Below, piece by piece: positions 18,059 to 27,327 of a stretch of 64,000 nucleotides of DNA (positions are counted from its first letter, which is position 1; each line of letters begins with the position of its first letter). A model generated the notes under the pieces. The model was given only the letters and a program-made list of their open reading frames with translations, ran no database searches and was not told the origin of the DNA. The DNA is from Clostridium neonatale (GTDB taxonomy: Bacteria; Bacillota; Clostridia; Clostridiales; Clostridiaceae): assembly GCF_001458595.1 (NCBI RefSeq), contig NZ_LN890328.1, positions 724,498-788,497 of the forward strand. The letters run 5' to 3'. The position numbers and the translations under genes were made by a program.

Positions 18059-19549
18059 ATGAGTAATAATGAAAAACAAAAGAAATTAACTTTAATTACA
18101 TTAATACTTATGGTATTCACATCAGTTTTTGGTTTTGCAAATATGCCAAGATCATTTTATTTAATGGGATATGGTGCCATACCATGGTTTATATTAGGAG
18201 CAATAACATTCTTCGTTCCATATGCATTTATGATGGCTGAATATGGTGCTGCTTTTAAAGATGAAAAGGGTGGTATTTATTCATGGATGGAAAAAAGTGT
18301 AGGACCTAGATTTGCTTTTGTAGGGATATTTATGTGGTATGCATCATATGTAATTTGGATGGTAAATATCTGTTCAACAATATGGATACCATTATCAAAT
18401 ACATTTATGGGAGTAGATACAACGTCTAAATGGAGTATTTTTGGTCTAAGCCCAACTGTGACTTTAGGAATATTAGGTGTAATATGGATATGCCTTGTAT
18501 TCTTCATATCAAGATATGGTATGAGCAAGATTACAAAAGTTACATCAGTAGGTGGCATAGCAGTTGCTTTATTAAATGTAGTTCTTATAGTGTTTGGAAT
18601 TATTGTTCTGATATTAAACAAAGGACAATTAGCAGAACCAATAAGTTCAATGGTTTCTTTTATAAATTCTCCAAATCCAGCATATAAAACCGTGAGTTCA
18701 ATGTTGTCATTCTTAGTGTTTGCTATATTTGCTTATGGTGGTATTGAAGCGGTAAGCGGGCTAGTTGATCAAACTGAGAATCCAGAAAGAACTCTTCCAA
18801 AAGGAATAGCAATAGCAGCAATAATAATATCAATTGGTTATTCGGTTGGAATATTTATGATTGGTATATTTACAAACTGGAGTGATTCACTATCTGCTCC
18901 AGATGTTAACATGGCAAATGTCGCATATGTTGTTATGAACAATTTAGGTTATTCTATTGGAGAAGCACTAGGTCTTGCTACATCAACTTGTGTAGAGATA
19001 GGAAAATGGGTTGCAAGATTTGTAGGATTATCTATGTTTTTAGCATTAAGTGGAGCATTCTTTACATTATCATATTCACCATTAAAACAATTAATAGAAG
19101 GAACACCTAAAAAGCTATGGCCTGGTAAAATGGCTGAAATAGATAAAAAAGGAATGCCTATAAATGCAATGAAAGTACAAACAATTATAGTTGCTGTAAT
19201 GGTACTTGGAATATCATTAGGTGGGAAAAGTGCTAAAGCATTTTTTGAAATGCTTGTTTTAATGACTAATGTTGCAATGACACTTCCATATTTATTTCTT
19301 ACAATAGCATATATTTCTTTTAAAAAGAAAGAAAAAATTAAGAAACCATTTGAGATATTTAAAAATAAAAATTTAGCTGTAATAATAGCTATTATAGTTA
19401 CTATAACTGTGGCTTTTGCTAATATATTCACTATAATTGAACCATCATTAAAAGGTGATTATGTTTCAACATTTGCTATGATAGCTGGACCAATAATATT
19501 CACCATAGTAGCTCTGATAATTTATTATTTAGGTGAGAAAAATAGCTGA
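18059..19549 (+). CDS. yjeM: YjeM-type APC-family amino-acid transporter
   Basis: The 496-aa protein has about 12 membrane segments. The opening (LTLITLILMVFTSVFGFAN, then FYLMGYGAIPW, KGGIYSWMEKSVGPRFAF and YVIWMVN) is very close to what I recall of E. coli YjeM, a member of the glutamate/GABA antiporter-like branch of the APC superfamily. The substrate is unproven. It stands alone between terminators, convergent with an AraC regulator. Start at 18059 follows AAGGAGAAAAAA. Confidence 0.87.
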   Translation: MSNNEKQKKLTLITLILMVFTSVFGFANMPRSFYLMGYGAIPWFILGAITFFVPYAFMMAEYGAAFKDEKGGIYSWMEKSVGPRFAFVGIFMWYASYVIWMVNICSTIWIPLSNTFMGVDTTSKWSIFGLSPTVTLGILGVIWICLVFFISRYGMSKITKVTSVGGIAVALLNVVLIVFGIIVLILNKGQLAEPISSMVSFINSPNPAYKTVSSMLSFLVFAIFAYGGIEAVSGLVDQTENPERTLPKGIAIAAIIISIGYSVGIFMIGIFTNWSDSLSAPDVNMANVAYVVMNNLGYSIGEALGLATSTCVEIGKWVARFVGLSMFLALSGAFFTLSYSPLKQLIEGTPKKLWPGKMAEIDKKGMPINAMKVQTIIVAVMVLGISLGGKSAKAFFEMLVLMTNVAMTLPYLFLTIAYISFKKKEKIKKPFEIFKNKNLAVIIAIIVTITVAFANIFTIIEPSLKGDYVSTFAMIAGPIIFTIVALIIYYLGEKNS

Positions 19550-19560
19550 AGAAAGTATAG

Positions 19561-19597
19561 AAAGGGTAAAGTATATTATTATGCTTTATCCTTTTTC
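19561..19597. terminator. Bidirectional terminator overlapping the araC-type 3' end
   Basis: GGGTAAAGTATA and TATGCTTTATCC pair (one G-U) around a TTAT loop, followed by TTTTT. The right arm includes the last codons of the convergent regulator gene. Confidence 0.8.
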
Positions 19598-20268
19598 ATA
19601 TAATTATTTCTATATTCTATAGGCGTACAACCTACTATGTCTTTAAATATTTTAGAAAAATTACACTGATCACAGAAGCTTAATGTAGTTGAAATTTCAA
19701 GAATTGATTTATCAGTGCTTTTAATCAGAGTTTTAGCTCTATTAATTTTAATTTTTTTGTAATACTTCATTATTGATATTCCCATATTTTTTTTAAAGCA
19801 GTTTGACATATAACTTATTGAAAGGTTTAATTCAGAAGCTAGATCTTCTAAATTCAGATGATCTTCAAGATGTATATATAAAAAAGCAATGATTTTATTA
19901 GTAACCAAATTATTTGTTATTTCTACTGAGTTGATTAAAATATCCAAATAAACATTAGCCATTTCAAGTTCGATTTTTTGCATATCAGATAAAGTAGAAA
20001 GAGTTTGAATTAAGCGATAATATTTATTATATAAAGTATGAATAAATTGTTTAGTAGAGCCATTTTTTATTATTTCTCTAATAAAGACAACGTTCCAAAT
20101 AAGTAAATCATTTCTTTTATTATTTATAGGAAAGTATTTTTCCATTAATTCTTTTTTGTGCTTTTTTTCAATTATATATATTATAGAATTTCTATCTTTT
20201 TGTTCTAATAAAAAAGTGATTTCATTGCTGAAAAAATCGCTATCTGAATCATAAGCATCATACATCAT
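19579..20268 (-). CDS. AraC-family transcriptional regulator
   Basis: The 229-aa protein has the C-terminal double helix-turn-helix of the AraC family (residues about 130-225: LEDLASELNLSISYMSNCFKK, then ILEISTTLSFCDQCNFSKIFK and CTPIEYR). The N-terminal half shows no cupin signature. The ATG at 20268 is chosen because GGAGG lies 5 bp upstream; an ATG at 20280 overlaps that site itself. The gene diverges from the maltodextrin operon across about 200 bp, so it may regulate that operon. Confidence 0.85.
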   Translation of the reverse strand: MMYDAYDSDSDFFSNEITFLLEQKDRNSIIYIIEKKHKKELMEKYFPINNKRNDLLIWNVVFIREIIKNGSTKQFIHTLYNKYYRLIQTLSTLSDMQKIELEMANVYLDILINSVEITNNLVTNKIIAFLYIHLEDHLNLEDLASELNLSISYMSNCFKKNMGISIMKYYKKIKINRAKTLIKSTDKSILEISTTLSFCDQCNFSKIFKDIVGCTPIEYRNNYMKKDKA

Positions 20269-20377
20269 ACACGCCTCCATAAATAAATATTTATTTTAAT
20301 TATACAACAAAATATAGAAAATACAGTGAAAATGAACAAAAAATAAAAGAAATAAACAAAAAGACATATTAGCAATT

Positions 20378-20385
20378 GATATAAT
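20378..20385 (+). promoter_or_regulatory. Extended -10 promoter of the maltodextrin operon
   Basis: TG-A-TATAAT (20377-20385) is a perfect extended -10 element. The position 17 bp upstream reads CAAAAA, so there is no good -35; promoters of this type can work without one or with an activator. It precedes the binding-protein start by about 80 bp. Confidence 0.55.
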
Positions 20386-20398
20386 AAGATTGTAAAGG

Positions 20399-20413
20399 TT
20401 GCAACCGTTTACT
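20399..20413 (+). promoter_or_regulatory. cre site (CcpA or LacI-family operator)
   Basis: TTGCAACCGTTTACT matches the catabolite-responsive element consensus WTGNAANCGNWNNCW at all fixed positions. It begins about 14 bp after the -10 element, around the expected transcription start, where bound CcpA would block RNA polymerase. A LacI-type maltose repressor could also use this site. Confidence 0.75.
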
Positions 20414-20465
20414 AGAATTTTATGATAAATATACAGAGAAATATATAGAATGTGGAGGAATGGTT

Positions 20466-21686
20466 ATGAGTAAAAAAATAAAAATTTTATCTTCAGTTTT
20501 AGCTGGATTCATAAGTTTATCTTTATTAAATGGATGCTCAGGACATAGTAGTAATGGTGCTGCCTCAAAGGATGATGAGATTATTGTGTGGTCATATTTA
20601 ATGGATAATGAAGTTGTAGAAATAGATAAATTAGCTCAAAAATGGGCACAAGAAAATAATAAGAGTGTTAAAGTAATTAAAGATAATTCGGATTTTCAAA
20701 CATTTTTACAAGCGGCTAATTCATCAAAAGGTCCAGATTTAATATTTGGTTCAACACATAATAATTTAGGAACTTTTCATGAGGCAGGATTACTTGAAGA
20801 AGTACCAGATGATTTTGTAAATAAAGATGATTATGTAAATTCAAATGTATGGGATGCTGTATCATACGATGGAAAAGCATACGCTGTACCTCTAGCAATG
20901 GAAACTTATGCTTTATTCTACAATAAAGATAAATTTTCTAAGGTTCCAGATACAATAGAAGAACTTGTTAAAGAAGCAAAAGCGTATGGTCCATCAGGCT
21001 TTCAGTTTTCAATGAATGAATATTATTATGTAGCAGCGTTTTTACAATCATATGGAGGCTATATTTTTGGCGAAAAAAATAATAGTCTTGATGTTAATGA
21101 TATAGGAATTGCAAATGATAGTGCAATAAAGGCATATAGTTTTCTTCAGAATCTAGTACAAAAAGATAAATTAATGCCAGCCGATATTACAGCAGACATA
21201 GCAAATAGTAATTTCAAATCTAGAAATTGTATCTTTTATATAGGCGGTCCATGGGATGTAAATGGCTTTAAGGAAGCAGGTGTGAATTTTGGAGTGGTTC
21301 CAATTCCTAAAATAAATAATACAGATGCAAAGACATTTCTTGGTGTACAAGCAGCTTTTGTCAGTAGTAAATCTGAAAAGAAAGATGATGCATGGGCACT
21401 ATTAAAATATTTAAAAGATAATTCAGCGGAAAAGTTATATGAAGTAGGAAATAGGTTACCTGTTTTAAAAAGTGAACTTGAAAAAGATAAGATAAAAAAT
21501 AATGAATATAGTCAGGGATTTATAAAACAAGCAGAAAGTGCAATTCCAATGCCAAATGTTCCAGAAATAGAATGTGTTTGGGAACCAGTAAAAAATATGA
21601 CTAGAATATATAGCGGAGAAGATGTTAAGACAGTTGCAAAAGATATGGAACAAAGTCTAAAAGATGGAATAAAAATGAGCAAGTAG
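20466..21686 (+). CDS. malE: Maltodextrin ABC transporter, substrate-binding lipoprotein
   Basis: This 406-aa lipoprotein has a basic N-terminus, a hydrophobic segment and a lipobox LLNGC (Cys24). The mature part is a family-1 sugar-binding protein (SKGPDLIFGSTHNNLG, YAVPLAMETYALFYNKD, GGPWDVNGFKEAGVNFGVVP). The start at 20466 has GGAGG 7 bp upstream; an in-frame ATG at 20460 lies only 1 bp after that site. It heads a four-gene operon with two permeases and a neopullulanase; specificity for maltose/maltodextrin is inferred from that enzyme and the family. Confidence 0.88.
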   Translation: MSKKIKILSSVLAGFISLSLLNGCSGHSSNGAASKDDEIIVWSYLMDNEVVEIDKLAQKWAQENNKSVKVIKDNSDFQTFLQAANSSKGPDLIFGSTHNNLGTFHEAGLLEEVPDDFVNKDDYVNSNVWDAVSYDGKAYAVPLAMETYALFYNKDKFSKVPDTIEELVKEAKAYGPSGFQFSMNEYYYVAAFLQSYGGYIFGEKNNSLDVNDIGIANDSAIKAYSFLQNLVQKDKLMPADITADIANSNFKSRNCIFYIGGPWDVNGFKEAGVNFGVVPIPKINNTDAKTFLGVQAAFVSSKSEKKDDAWALLKYLKDNSAEKLYEVGNRLPVLKSELEKDKIKNNEYSQGFIKQAESAIPMPNVPEIECVWEPVKNMTRIYSGEDVKTVAKDMEQSLKDGIKMSK

Positions 21687-21712
21687 ATAAAGATTTAGGT
21701 AAGGTGAAATAA

Positions 21713-22654
21713 ATGATTAAGAAAAGAAGTAGTATTGAAAGTTATAAATATTTATCACCAGAATTAGTAAGCATATTCATATTAAGTATTTTACCAATAG
21801 TATATACAGTGTTCATAGCATTTACAGATTATAATTTGAAAAATCAAAATTTTGGTTATGGCACAGAAAAAGGATGGCATATTGTAGGATTATATCAGTT
21901 TAAACAGGTATTAACAGGACCGTTAAAAGATCAGTTTTTCCCATTGCTATCATGGACATTTATATTTACTATTATTTCAACATTTGGAGCATTTTTTATA
22001 GGATTAATTTTTGCCATGATACTTAGAGATAAAAATATGAAAGAATCATTTATCTATAAAGGTCTTTTAGTAATACCATGGGCTCTTCCAGGTGCAATAA
22101 CAATAATATCATTTAAGGGATTACTTAATAGTCAATATGGAGCAATAAATACAATCTTATCACAGTTACATTTAATTAATGAACCTATTATGTGGCTTAC
22201 AACTCCAACTGCTGCAAGAATTGCTGTAATAATAGTTAATCTATGGCTTGGCTTTCCATATATGATGAATGTATGTACTGGAGCGTTATCTGCGATACCA
22301 GAAACATATTATGAAGCAGCTAAACTTGATGGTGCAAGTAAATTTCAGCAGTTTATAAAAATAACTCTTCCATCAATAAGCAAAGTATCATATCCATTAT
22401 TGATATCAAATTTTGCATTTAATTTTAACAATTTTAATTCTGCATATCTTTTGACAGAAGGAGGACCTTCAAAAGCAGGATCATCATTTGCAGGTTGGAC
22501 TGATATAATTGGATCTGCAGCTTATAAGATGTCTATAAATAATGGAAACCTTGCACTTGGTGCAGCTATGTCAATATTATTATTTATAATAATAGGTTCT
22601 ATATCTTTGATTAATATGAAAATGTCAGGTTACTTTAAGGAGGTGAATGATTGA
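21713..22654 (+). CDS. malF: Maltodextrin ABC transporter permease (MalF type)
   Basis: This 313-aa protein has six membrane segments and the EAA loop that docks to the ATPase (YYEAAKLDGASKFQQFIKITLP, about residues 200-220). It pairs with the next gene's permease. The stop overlaps the downstream start. Unlike enterobacterial MalF it lacks a large periplasmic domain, as is usual in Firmicutes. Confidence 0.88.
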   Translation: MIKKRSSIESYKYLSPELVSIFILSILPIVYTVFIAFTDYNLKNQNFGYGTEKGWHIVGLYQFKQVLTGPLKDQFFPLLSWTFIFTIISTFGAFFIGLIFAMILRDKNMKESFIYKGLLVIPWALPGAITIISFKGLLNSQYGAINTILSQLHLINEPIMWLTTPTAARIAVIIVNLWLGFPYMMNVCTGALSAIPETYYEAAKLDGASKFQQFIKITLPSISKVSYPLLISNFAFNFNNFNSAYLLTEGGPSKAGSSFAGWTDIIGSAAYKMSINNGNLALGAAMSILLFIIIGSISLINMKMSGYFKEVND

Positions 22655-23556
22655 TGGAAGTAAACATTAATATAACATATGAAAGTGAAAATAAATCTCA
22701 AAAAATAAAATATAAAAGAAAATTGAGTAAAAGAGAAAGAATTGAATTATGGATAAAAAGAATATTTTTGATTGCAGCAGTTATAGTTGTTATTTTCCCT
22801 GTTTTTGCAATAATATCAGCATCACTTTCAACTGGAACAAGCTTTATGCAGAAAAATATTATACCTGATTCAATAACTTTTGAGAATTATGCAAAAGCAT
22901 TAAGTGAAAATGTTGGATTCGTAAAGTGGATGAGAAATACGACTTTTGTAGCAATAGTTGTTGCTTTATTTCAATTGGTATTAACACTTCCATCAGCATT
23001 TGCATTTTCAAAGTTTAAATTTAAAGGGAGAAACAAGTTGCTTATAGTATTGCTTATTCTTCAGATGTTTCCAGGATCAATGACTGTACCAGCAATACTA
23101 TCTGTAGCATATAAAATTCCATTTGGAATGGATAATCTTTTGTTTTTATCATTAATTTTATGTGCAGGAAGTGCTTATAATATATGGCTTATGAAAGGTT
23201 TTATGGATGGAATACCTATAGAACTTGAGGAAGCAGCTAGAATTGATGGCGCAACTACTTGGCAGACTTTTATGAAAATAATATTACCTTTATCTAAATC
23301 AATGGCAGTTGTAATATTCTTTTTTGCATTTATTGCTGTATATGGAGAATTTGTATTTTCATCTGCACTTATTAAAGATAAAGATTTAACAATGCTTGTA
23401 GTAGGTCTTAAATCATTTACTAATGGAGGAAGTTTAACTGACTGGCCAATGTATTCCGCATGTTCAATAATGGTATCAGTACCACTTGCAATAATATTTG
23501 TTGTAATACAAAAATTTATTTCAGAAGGATTGGTAGCAGGATCAGTAAAAGAATAA
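22654..23556 (+). CDS. malG: Maltodextrin ABC transporter permease (MalG type)
   Basis: The 300-aa permease has six membrane segments after a basic cytosolic N-terminus, and the EAA motif EEAARIDGATTWQTFMKIILP. The ATG at 22654 shares one base with the previous stop (TGATG) and has AAGGAGG 10 bp upstream; a TTG at 22651 is also possible. No ATP-binding subunit is encoded in the operon, so a shared MsmX-type ATPase encoded elsewhere is expected. Confidence 0.88.
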   Translation: MEVNINITYESENKSQKIKYKRKLSKRERIELWIKRIFLIAAVIVVIFPVFAIISASLSTGTSFMQKNIIPDSITFENYAKALSENVGFVKWMRNTTFVAIVVALFQLVLTLPSAFAFSKFKFKGRNKLLIVLLILQMFPGSMTVPAILSVAYKIPFGMDNLLFLSLILCAGSAYNIWLMKGFMDGIPIELEEAARIDGATTWQTFMKIILPLSKSMAVVIFFFAFIAVYGEFVFSSALIKDKDLTMLVVGLKSFTNGGSLTDWPMYSACSIMVSVPLAIIFVVIQKFISEGLVAGSVKE

Positions 23557-23582
23557 ATTAACTAAAATTTGGAGGATAAAAA

Positions 23583-25313
23583 GTGAACAAGCATGCAATA
23601 TATCATATATTAGATACACCATATTCTTATGCGAAAAATTTAAATACTTTATCAGTTATATTACGAGTTGCAAAAGATGATATAAGTACATGTAGAGTAC
23701 ATTATAAAACGCGATATGATTGGGAAAATCCATTTGATGTTAAAGAAATGGAAATAGTAGATACTAATGAATTATTTGATTACTTTAAAGCAGAGATATC
23801 TGTTGAAAGAAATAGATATAGATATTTTTTTGAGATAATTGATAAAAAAGGTCAAAAAGAATTCATGGATGAAAGAGGATTTAAAACAGAAATTGAAGAA
23901 AGACCAGAGGCAGCAGCATTTCAATATCCTTATATAGCAGAAGCAGATACTTATGAAGAGGTAAAATGGCTTCAAGAGTCAATTGTATATCAGATATTTG
24001 TGGAACGCTTTTGCAATGGAGATGAAAAAAATGACCCAGATAATTGTTTGAAATGGGGAAGTGAAGTAAGTGTAGCATCAAAATTTGGTGGGGATATTCA
24101 AGGAATAATTAATAAACTTGATTATCTTAAAGAGTTAGGAATAAATTTAATTTATCTTACTCCAATATTTAAAGCATCATCAAATCATAAATATAATACA
24201 AGTGATTATTATGAAATTGACCCACAGTTCGGAACACTTAAAAAAGTAAAAGAGCTAGTGAATAAATGTCATGAACTTAATATAAAGATAGTTTTTGACG
24301 CTGTGTTTAATCATTCAGGTGCTGACTTCTTTGCGTTTCAGGATGTGTTAAAAAATCAACAAGAATCTAAGTATGTTGACTGGTATTTTATTGATAGCTT
24401 TCCTGTTGAATATGAGAAAAGTAATTATTATACTTTTGCAGATAATGTTAAAACAATGCCTAAGTTTAATACTAACAATAGCGAAGTAAAAGAATATTTA
24501 TTAAAAGTTGCAGAGTACTGGATAAATGAAATCGGAATTGATGGATGGAGACTGGATGTATGTGATGAGGTAGATCATAGTTTTTGGAGAGAATTTAAAA
24601 AGAGAGTAAAAAATAAGAAAAAAGATGCTATTATAGTTGGAGAAATAATGCATGAATCAACTTCATTTTTAAAAGGTGATCAGTTAGATGGAATAATGAA
24701 TTATCCTTTTAAAGGCGCATTGGTAGATTTCTTTGGTAAAAGAAGTATAACAGCTGAAGAGTTTGATAATATTTTAGCAAAAAATAGAGTTATATATATG
24801 GATTGCATAAATAAGCAATTATGGAATTTAATTGGGAGCCATGATACACAAAGATTTTTAACAGAATCTAGTAATTATCTTGAAAGAATGAAACTTGCAA
24901 TAGTTTTTCAATTTACTTATATTGGAGTCCCATATATATATTATGGAGACGAAATAGGATTAGATGGTGGTGAAGAACCACAGTCAAGAAAATGTATGAT
25001 TTGGGAAAAAGAAAGACAAAATTCAGATTTATTAAATTTCTATAAAATGTTGATTGATATTAGAAAAGAAAATATTACATTAAGTTATGGAAGTTATAGA
25101 ACTATATATTGTCATGAAAATGTTATTGTTTTTGAAAGAGAATATAAAAATGAAAAAATAATTGTTCTAATTAATAATAACTACGAAGCAAAGAATATTA
25201 ATATTAACATGAATATTAAGATGAAGAATATTATTGATTCTAAAGAACAATATATAAAAAGTGATTTAAAGTTAGCTCCTATGGATTTTAAAATTTTAAA
25301 AGTAATTAAATAG
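23583..25313 (+). CDS. Neopullulanase-type GH13 alpha-glycosidase
   Basis: The 576-aa cytoplasmic enzyme (no signal peptide) has an N-terminal CBM34-like domain (about 1-125), a GH13 barrel and a C-terminal beta domain. Catalytic residues are Asp325 (GWRLDVCDE), Glu354 (IVGEIMHES) and Asp421 (GSHDTQR), with DAVFNH at 239-244. Members of this group (neopullulanase, maltogenic amylase, cyclomaltodextrinase) hydrolyse short maltodextrins or cyclodextrins, which fits the transporter upstream. The start is GTG with GGAGGAT upstream. Confidence 0.9.
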   Translation: MNKHAIYHILDTPYSYAKNLNTLSVILRVAKDDISTCRVHYKTRYDWENPFDVKEMEIVDTNELFDYFKAEISVERNRYRYFFEIIDKKGQKEFMDERGFKTEIEERPEAAAFQYPYIAEADTYEEVKWLQESIVYQIFVERFCNGDEKNDPDNCLKWGSEVSVASKFGGDIQGIINKLDYLKELGINLIYLTPIFKASSNHKYNTSDYYEIDPQFGTLKKVKELVNKCHELNIKIVFDAVFNHSGADFFAFQDVLKNQQESKYVDWYFIDSFPVEYEKSNYYTFADNVKTMPKFNTNNSEVKEYLLKVAEYWINEIGIDGWRLDVCDEVDHSFWREFKKRVKNKKKDAIIVGEIMHESTSFLKGDQLDGIMNYPFKGALVDFFGKRSITAEEFDNILAKNRVIYMDCINKQLWNLIGSHDTQRFLTESSNYLERMKLAIVFQFTYIGVPYIYYGDEIGLDGGEEPQSRKCMIWEKERQNSDLLNFYKMLIDIRKENITLSYGSYRTIYCHENVIVFEREYKNEKIIVLINNNYEAKNININMNIKMKNIIDSKEQYIKSDLKLAPMDFKILKVIK

Positions 25314-25322
25314 TATTTTAAA

Positions 25323-25392
25323 AAAGGGCTGTTGCACATTTAATAAATAAGTTGTGAAAAAACACTTATTTATGTTGTGCAGCAGTTCTTTT
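25323..25392 (+). terminator. Large hairpin terminator after the maltodextrin operon
   Basis: Outer arms GCTGTTGCACA and TGTGCAGCAGT and inner arms AATAAATAAGT and ACTTATTTAT form a stem of over 20 bp, followed by TCTTTT. It is unusually long for this window. Confidence 0.8.
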
Positions 25393-25421
25393 ATGTGCTT
25401 AATAATTTTACACATAATATA

Positions 25422-25450
25422 TTGACAATAAAATATTAGGGCTGTATAGT
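25422..25450 (+). promoter_or_regulatory. Sigma-A promoter of the GntR/ABC operon
   Basis: A perfect TTGACA (25422-25427) and TATAGT (25445-25450) are separated by 17 bp. The -10 overlaps the operator palindrome that follows. Confidence 0.8.
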
Positions 25451-25485
25451 ATTAAGTGTACTAATTAATATAGTACACTTAATAC
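25449..25485 (+). promoter_or_regulatory. Perfect 15-bp inverted repeat, probable GntR operator
   Basis: The arms GTATTAAGTGTACTA and TAGTACACTTAATAC are exact inverted repeats with a 7-bp spacer. The repeat starts in the -10 box and covers the expected transcription start, so a bound dimer would block initiation. The GntR-family protein encoded two genes downstream is the obvious ligand. Confidence 0.78.
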
Positions 25486-25502
25486 ACGTTTGGAGGATAT
25501 AT

Positions 25503-26036
25503 ATGAAAAAAGGAAAAATAGCAATAGGAGTTGTGGGATTATTATTAATTACAATTTTGCTTGGAACAAGCTCAGGGAATATTTATTTAAAAAAGAAACA
25601 TTTTAATACTACAAATGAACTTCTTTACAATCTAGAAACAAACAAATTACAAAGTTATAATAAGCAAGGAGTGAAATATGAGACGGACAGCTCTAAAGAA
25701 TGTATGTCTAAAAGAAAGAGACTAACATACTCAGATTTCTATCCTTCTAAGATAGAAATAAAGGATATTATTGATCTTGATGAAAAATCAAAGAAAGCTA
25801 TATTACATGATTACTATAGATTTACAGAAAACTATTTAGTTAGCAATAGAAAAATTAATTTAATTGAGCCAATAAGATTAAAGGCGAAAGTTTATTATGA
25901 TAGTGGAGCTTCATATGAAGATGGCAAATATATAGAATCATATTCGGAAGAAAATAGTGTAATAACATTAGTAGCCATTGATGAAGGTGAAGGTTTCGTA
26001 ATCGACTATATTGTTTCTGAAGAAGAAATACAATAA
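25503..26036 (+). CDS. Hypothetical exported or membrane-anchored protein
   Basis: I do not recognise this 177-aa protein. It has a short basic N-terminus and one hydrophobic segment (about 6-24), then a polar, lysine- and glutamate-rich extracellular part with two central Lys/Arg clusters. It is the first gene behind the operator-controlled promoter, 15 bp before the GntR gene, so it probably belongs to the same envelope-related ABC system. The start has TTTGGAGGA upstream. Confidence 0.6.
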   Translation: MKKGKIAIGVVGLLLITILLGTSSGNIYLKKKHFNTTNELLYNLETNKLQSYNKQGVKYETDSSKECMSKRKRLTYSDFYPSKIEIKDIIDLDEKSKKAILHDYYRFTENYLVSNRKINLIEPIRLKAKVYYDSGASYEDGKYIESYSEENSVITLVAIDEGEGFVIDYIVSEEEIQ

Positions 26037-26051
26037 GAAGAGGATGAATAT

Positions 26052-26450
26052 ATGATAAAAGTAGATCCTAGGAGTAGCACTCCAATTTATGAACAAATAG
26101 AGCTTGGCATTAAAGAGCTTATAATGAAAGGCGCATTAAAGCAGGGAGAAAAGCTTCCATCAGTAAGAGAACTTGCTTCAATGTTAACAATTAATCCTAA
26201 TACTATAAGCAAAGCTTATGGTGAATTAGAAAGAGAAGGCATAATAGAAACATTGAGAGGTAAAGGAACTTTTGTAAGTGAAAATATAGAGGGAAAGGTT
26301 GATGAAAGAAGAATGGAAGAAATTTCAGGAAGCTTAAAAAAAATTATTCTTGAAGCAAGTTATAGTGGAATTACTAAAGAGGATTTTATTGATTTGACCT
26401 TAAAAATATTTTCACAATTAGGAGTTGATAATAATGATAAAAGTAAATAA
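26052..26450 (+). CDS. GntR-family repressor, YtrA subfamily
   Basis: The 132-aa protein has an N-terminal winged helix (STPIYEQIELGIKELIMKGA, then LPSVRELASMLTINPNTISKAYGELEREGI) and only a short C-terminal dimerisation tail, as in the YtrA subgroup. Such regulators control neighbouring ABC transporters, often in response to cell-envelope stress. Its probable operator is the 15-bp inverted repeat in the operon's own promoter. It overlaps the ATPase gene by 17 bp. Confidence 0.88.
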   Translation: MIKVDPRSSTPIYEQIELGIKELIMKGALKQGEKLPSVRELASMLTINPNTISKAYGELEREGIIETLRGKGTFVSENIEGKVDERRMEEISGSLKKIILEASYSGITKEDFIDLTLKIFSQLGVDNNDKSK

Positions 26451-27327
26451 CTTGTCATTTGAAATAGATGAAAATAAAATTTTAAATGATATAAATTTAA
26501 ACATAAAAGAAGGAAAAATATTTGGAATTATTGGTCCAAATGGAGTTGGAAAAACAACCTTACTTAGATGTTTAAGTGGAATATATAGTACTACAAATGG
26601 TGAAGTGCTATATGATAATGAATCTGTATATGATAATCCAAAAGTAAAAAGTAAAATTGGATATGTAGCAGATGAAAATATAATGCCTTCAGGATTTAAA
26701 GTAGAAGAAATAATTAAATATAATAAATTAGCATACGAAAGTTTTGATGAAAAAAGATTCAATGAATTAAACGAGATATTTAAAATTCCAAGAAAACAAT
26801 ACATCTTTCAATTATCTAAAGGTATGAAAATGAGACTCTCACTTATGATAGCACTTTCTATTAAAGCAAAATATTTAATTTTAGATGAACCAACATCTGG
26901 GTTAGATGCAATACTTAAAAAGAAATTAATAAACATCTTGTTAGATGAAGTATTTGAAAATAATACTACTGTAATCATAAGTTCTCATCATTTAAATGAA
27001 CTAGAACAAATATGTGATGAAGTAGCTATTTTAGAAAATGGAATTATATCATATGAAAATTCAATAGAAAATATGAAAAATAAAATAAAAAAGATACAGG
27101 TAGCATTTAAAGAAGATATTGATGAAAAAGAATTAAATTTAAAAGGAACATTTAAAATAGAGAGAATAGGAAGAGTATTTACAATCATAACAGATGAATA
27201 TGATGAAGAATTTATAAATAAACTAAATATGCTAAATCCATTGTTTGTAGAGCAAATTGATTTGAGTTTAGAAGATGTATTTATTTATAAGTTAGATAAG
27301 GAGGAGACAGATGAAAAAGTACTTTAA
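26434..27327 (+). CDS. ABC transporter ATP-binding protein
   Basis: The 297-aa ATPase has Walker A GPNGVGKTT, signature LSKGMKMRLSLMIAL, Walker B YLILDEPTSGLD and the H-loop SSHHLNELE. It resembles YtrB and other ABC-2-linked ATPases. The start at 26434 has AGGAG 9 bp upstream; a TTG at 26425 is less likely. The tail overlaps the permease gene by 17 bp, indicating tight coupling. Confidence 0.9.
   Translation: MIKVNNLSFEIDENKILNDINLNIKEGKIFGIIGPNGVGKTTLLRCLSGIYSTTNGEVLYDNESVYDNPKVKSKIGYVADENIMPSGFKVEEIIKYNKLAYESFDEKRFNELNEIFKIPRKQYIFQLSKGMKMRLSLMIALSIKAKYLILDEPTSGLDAILKKKLINILLDEVFENNTTVIISSHHLNELEQICDEVAILENGIISYENSIENMKNKIKKIQVAFKEDIDEKELNLKGTFKIERIGRVFTIITDEYDEEFINKLNMLNPLFVEQIDLSLEDVFIYKLDKEETDEKVL

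Noticed and set aside
26418..26804. 128-aa reverse-strand frame opposite the ABC ATPase
   Set aside because: Antisense shadow of the Walker-motif-bearing gene; no start context.
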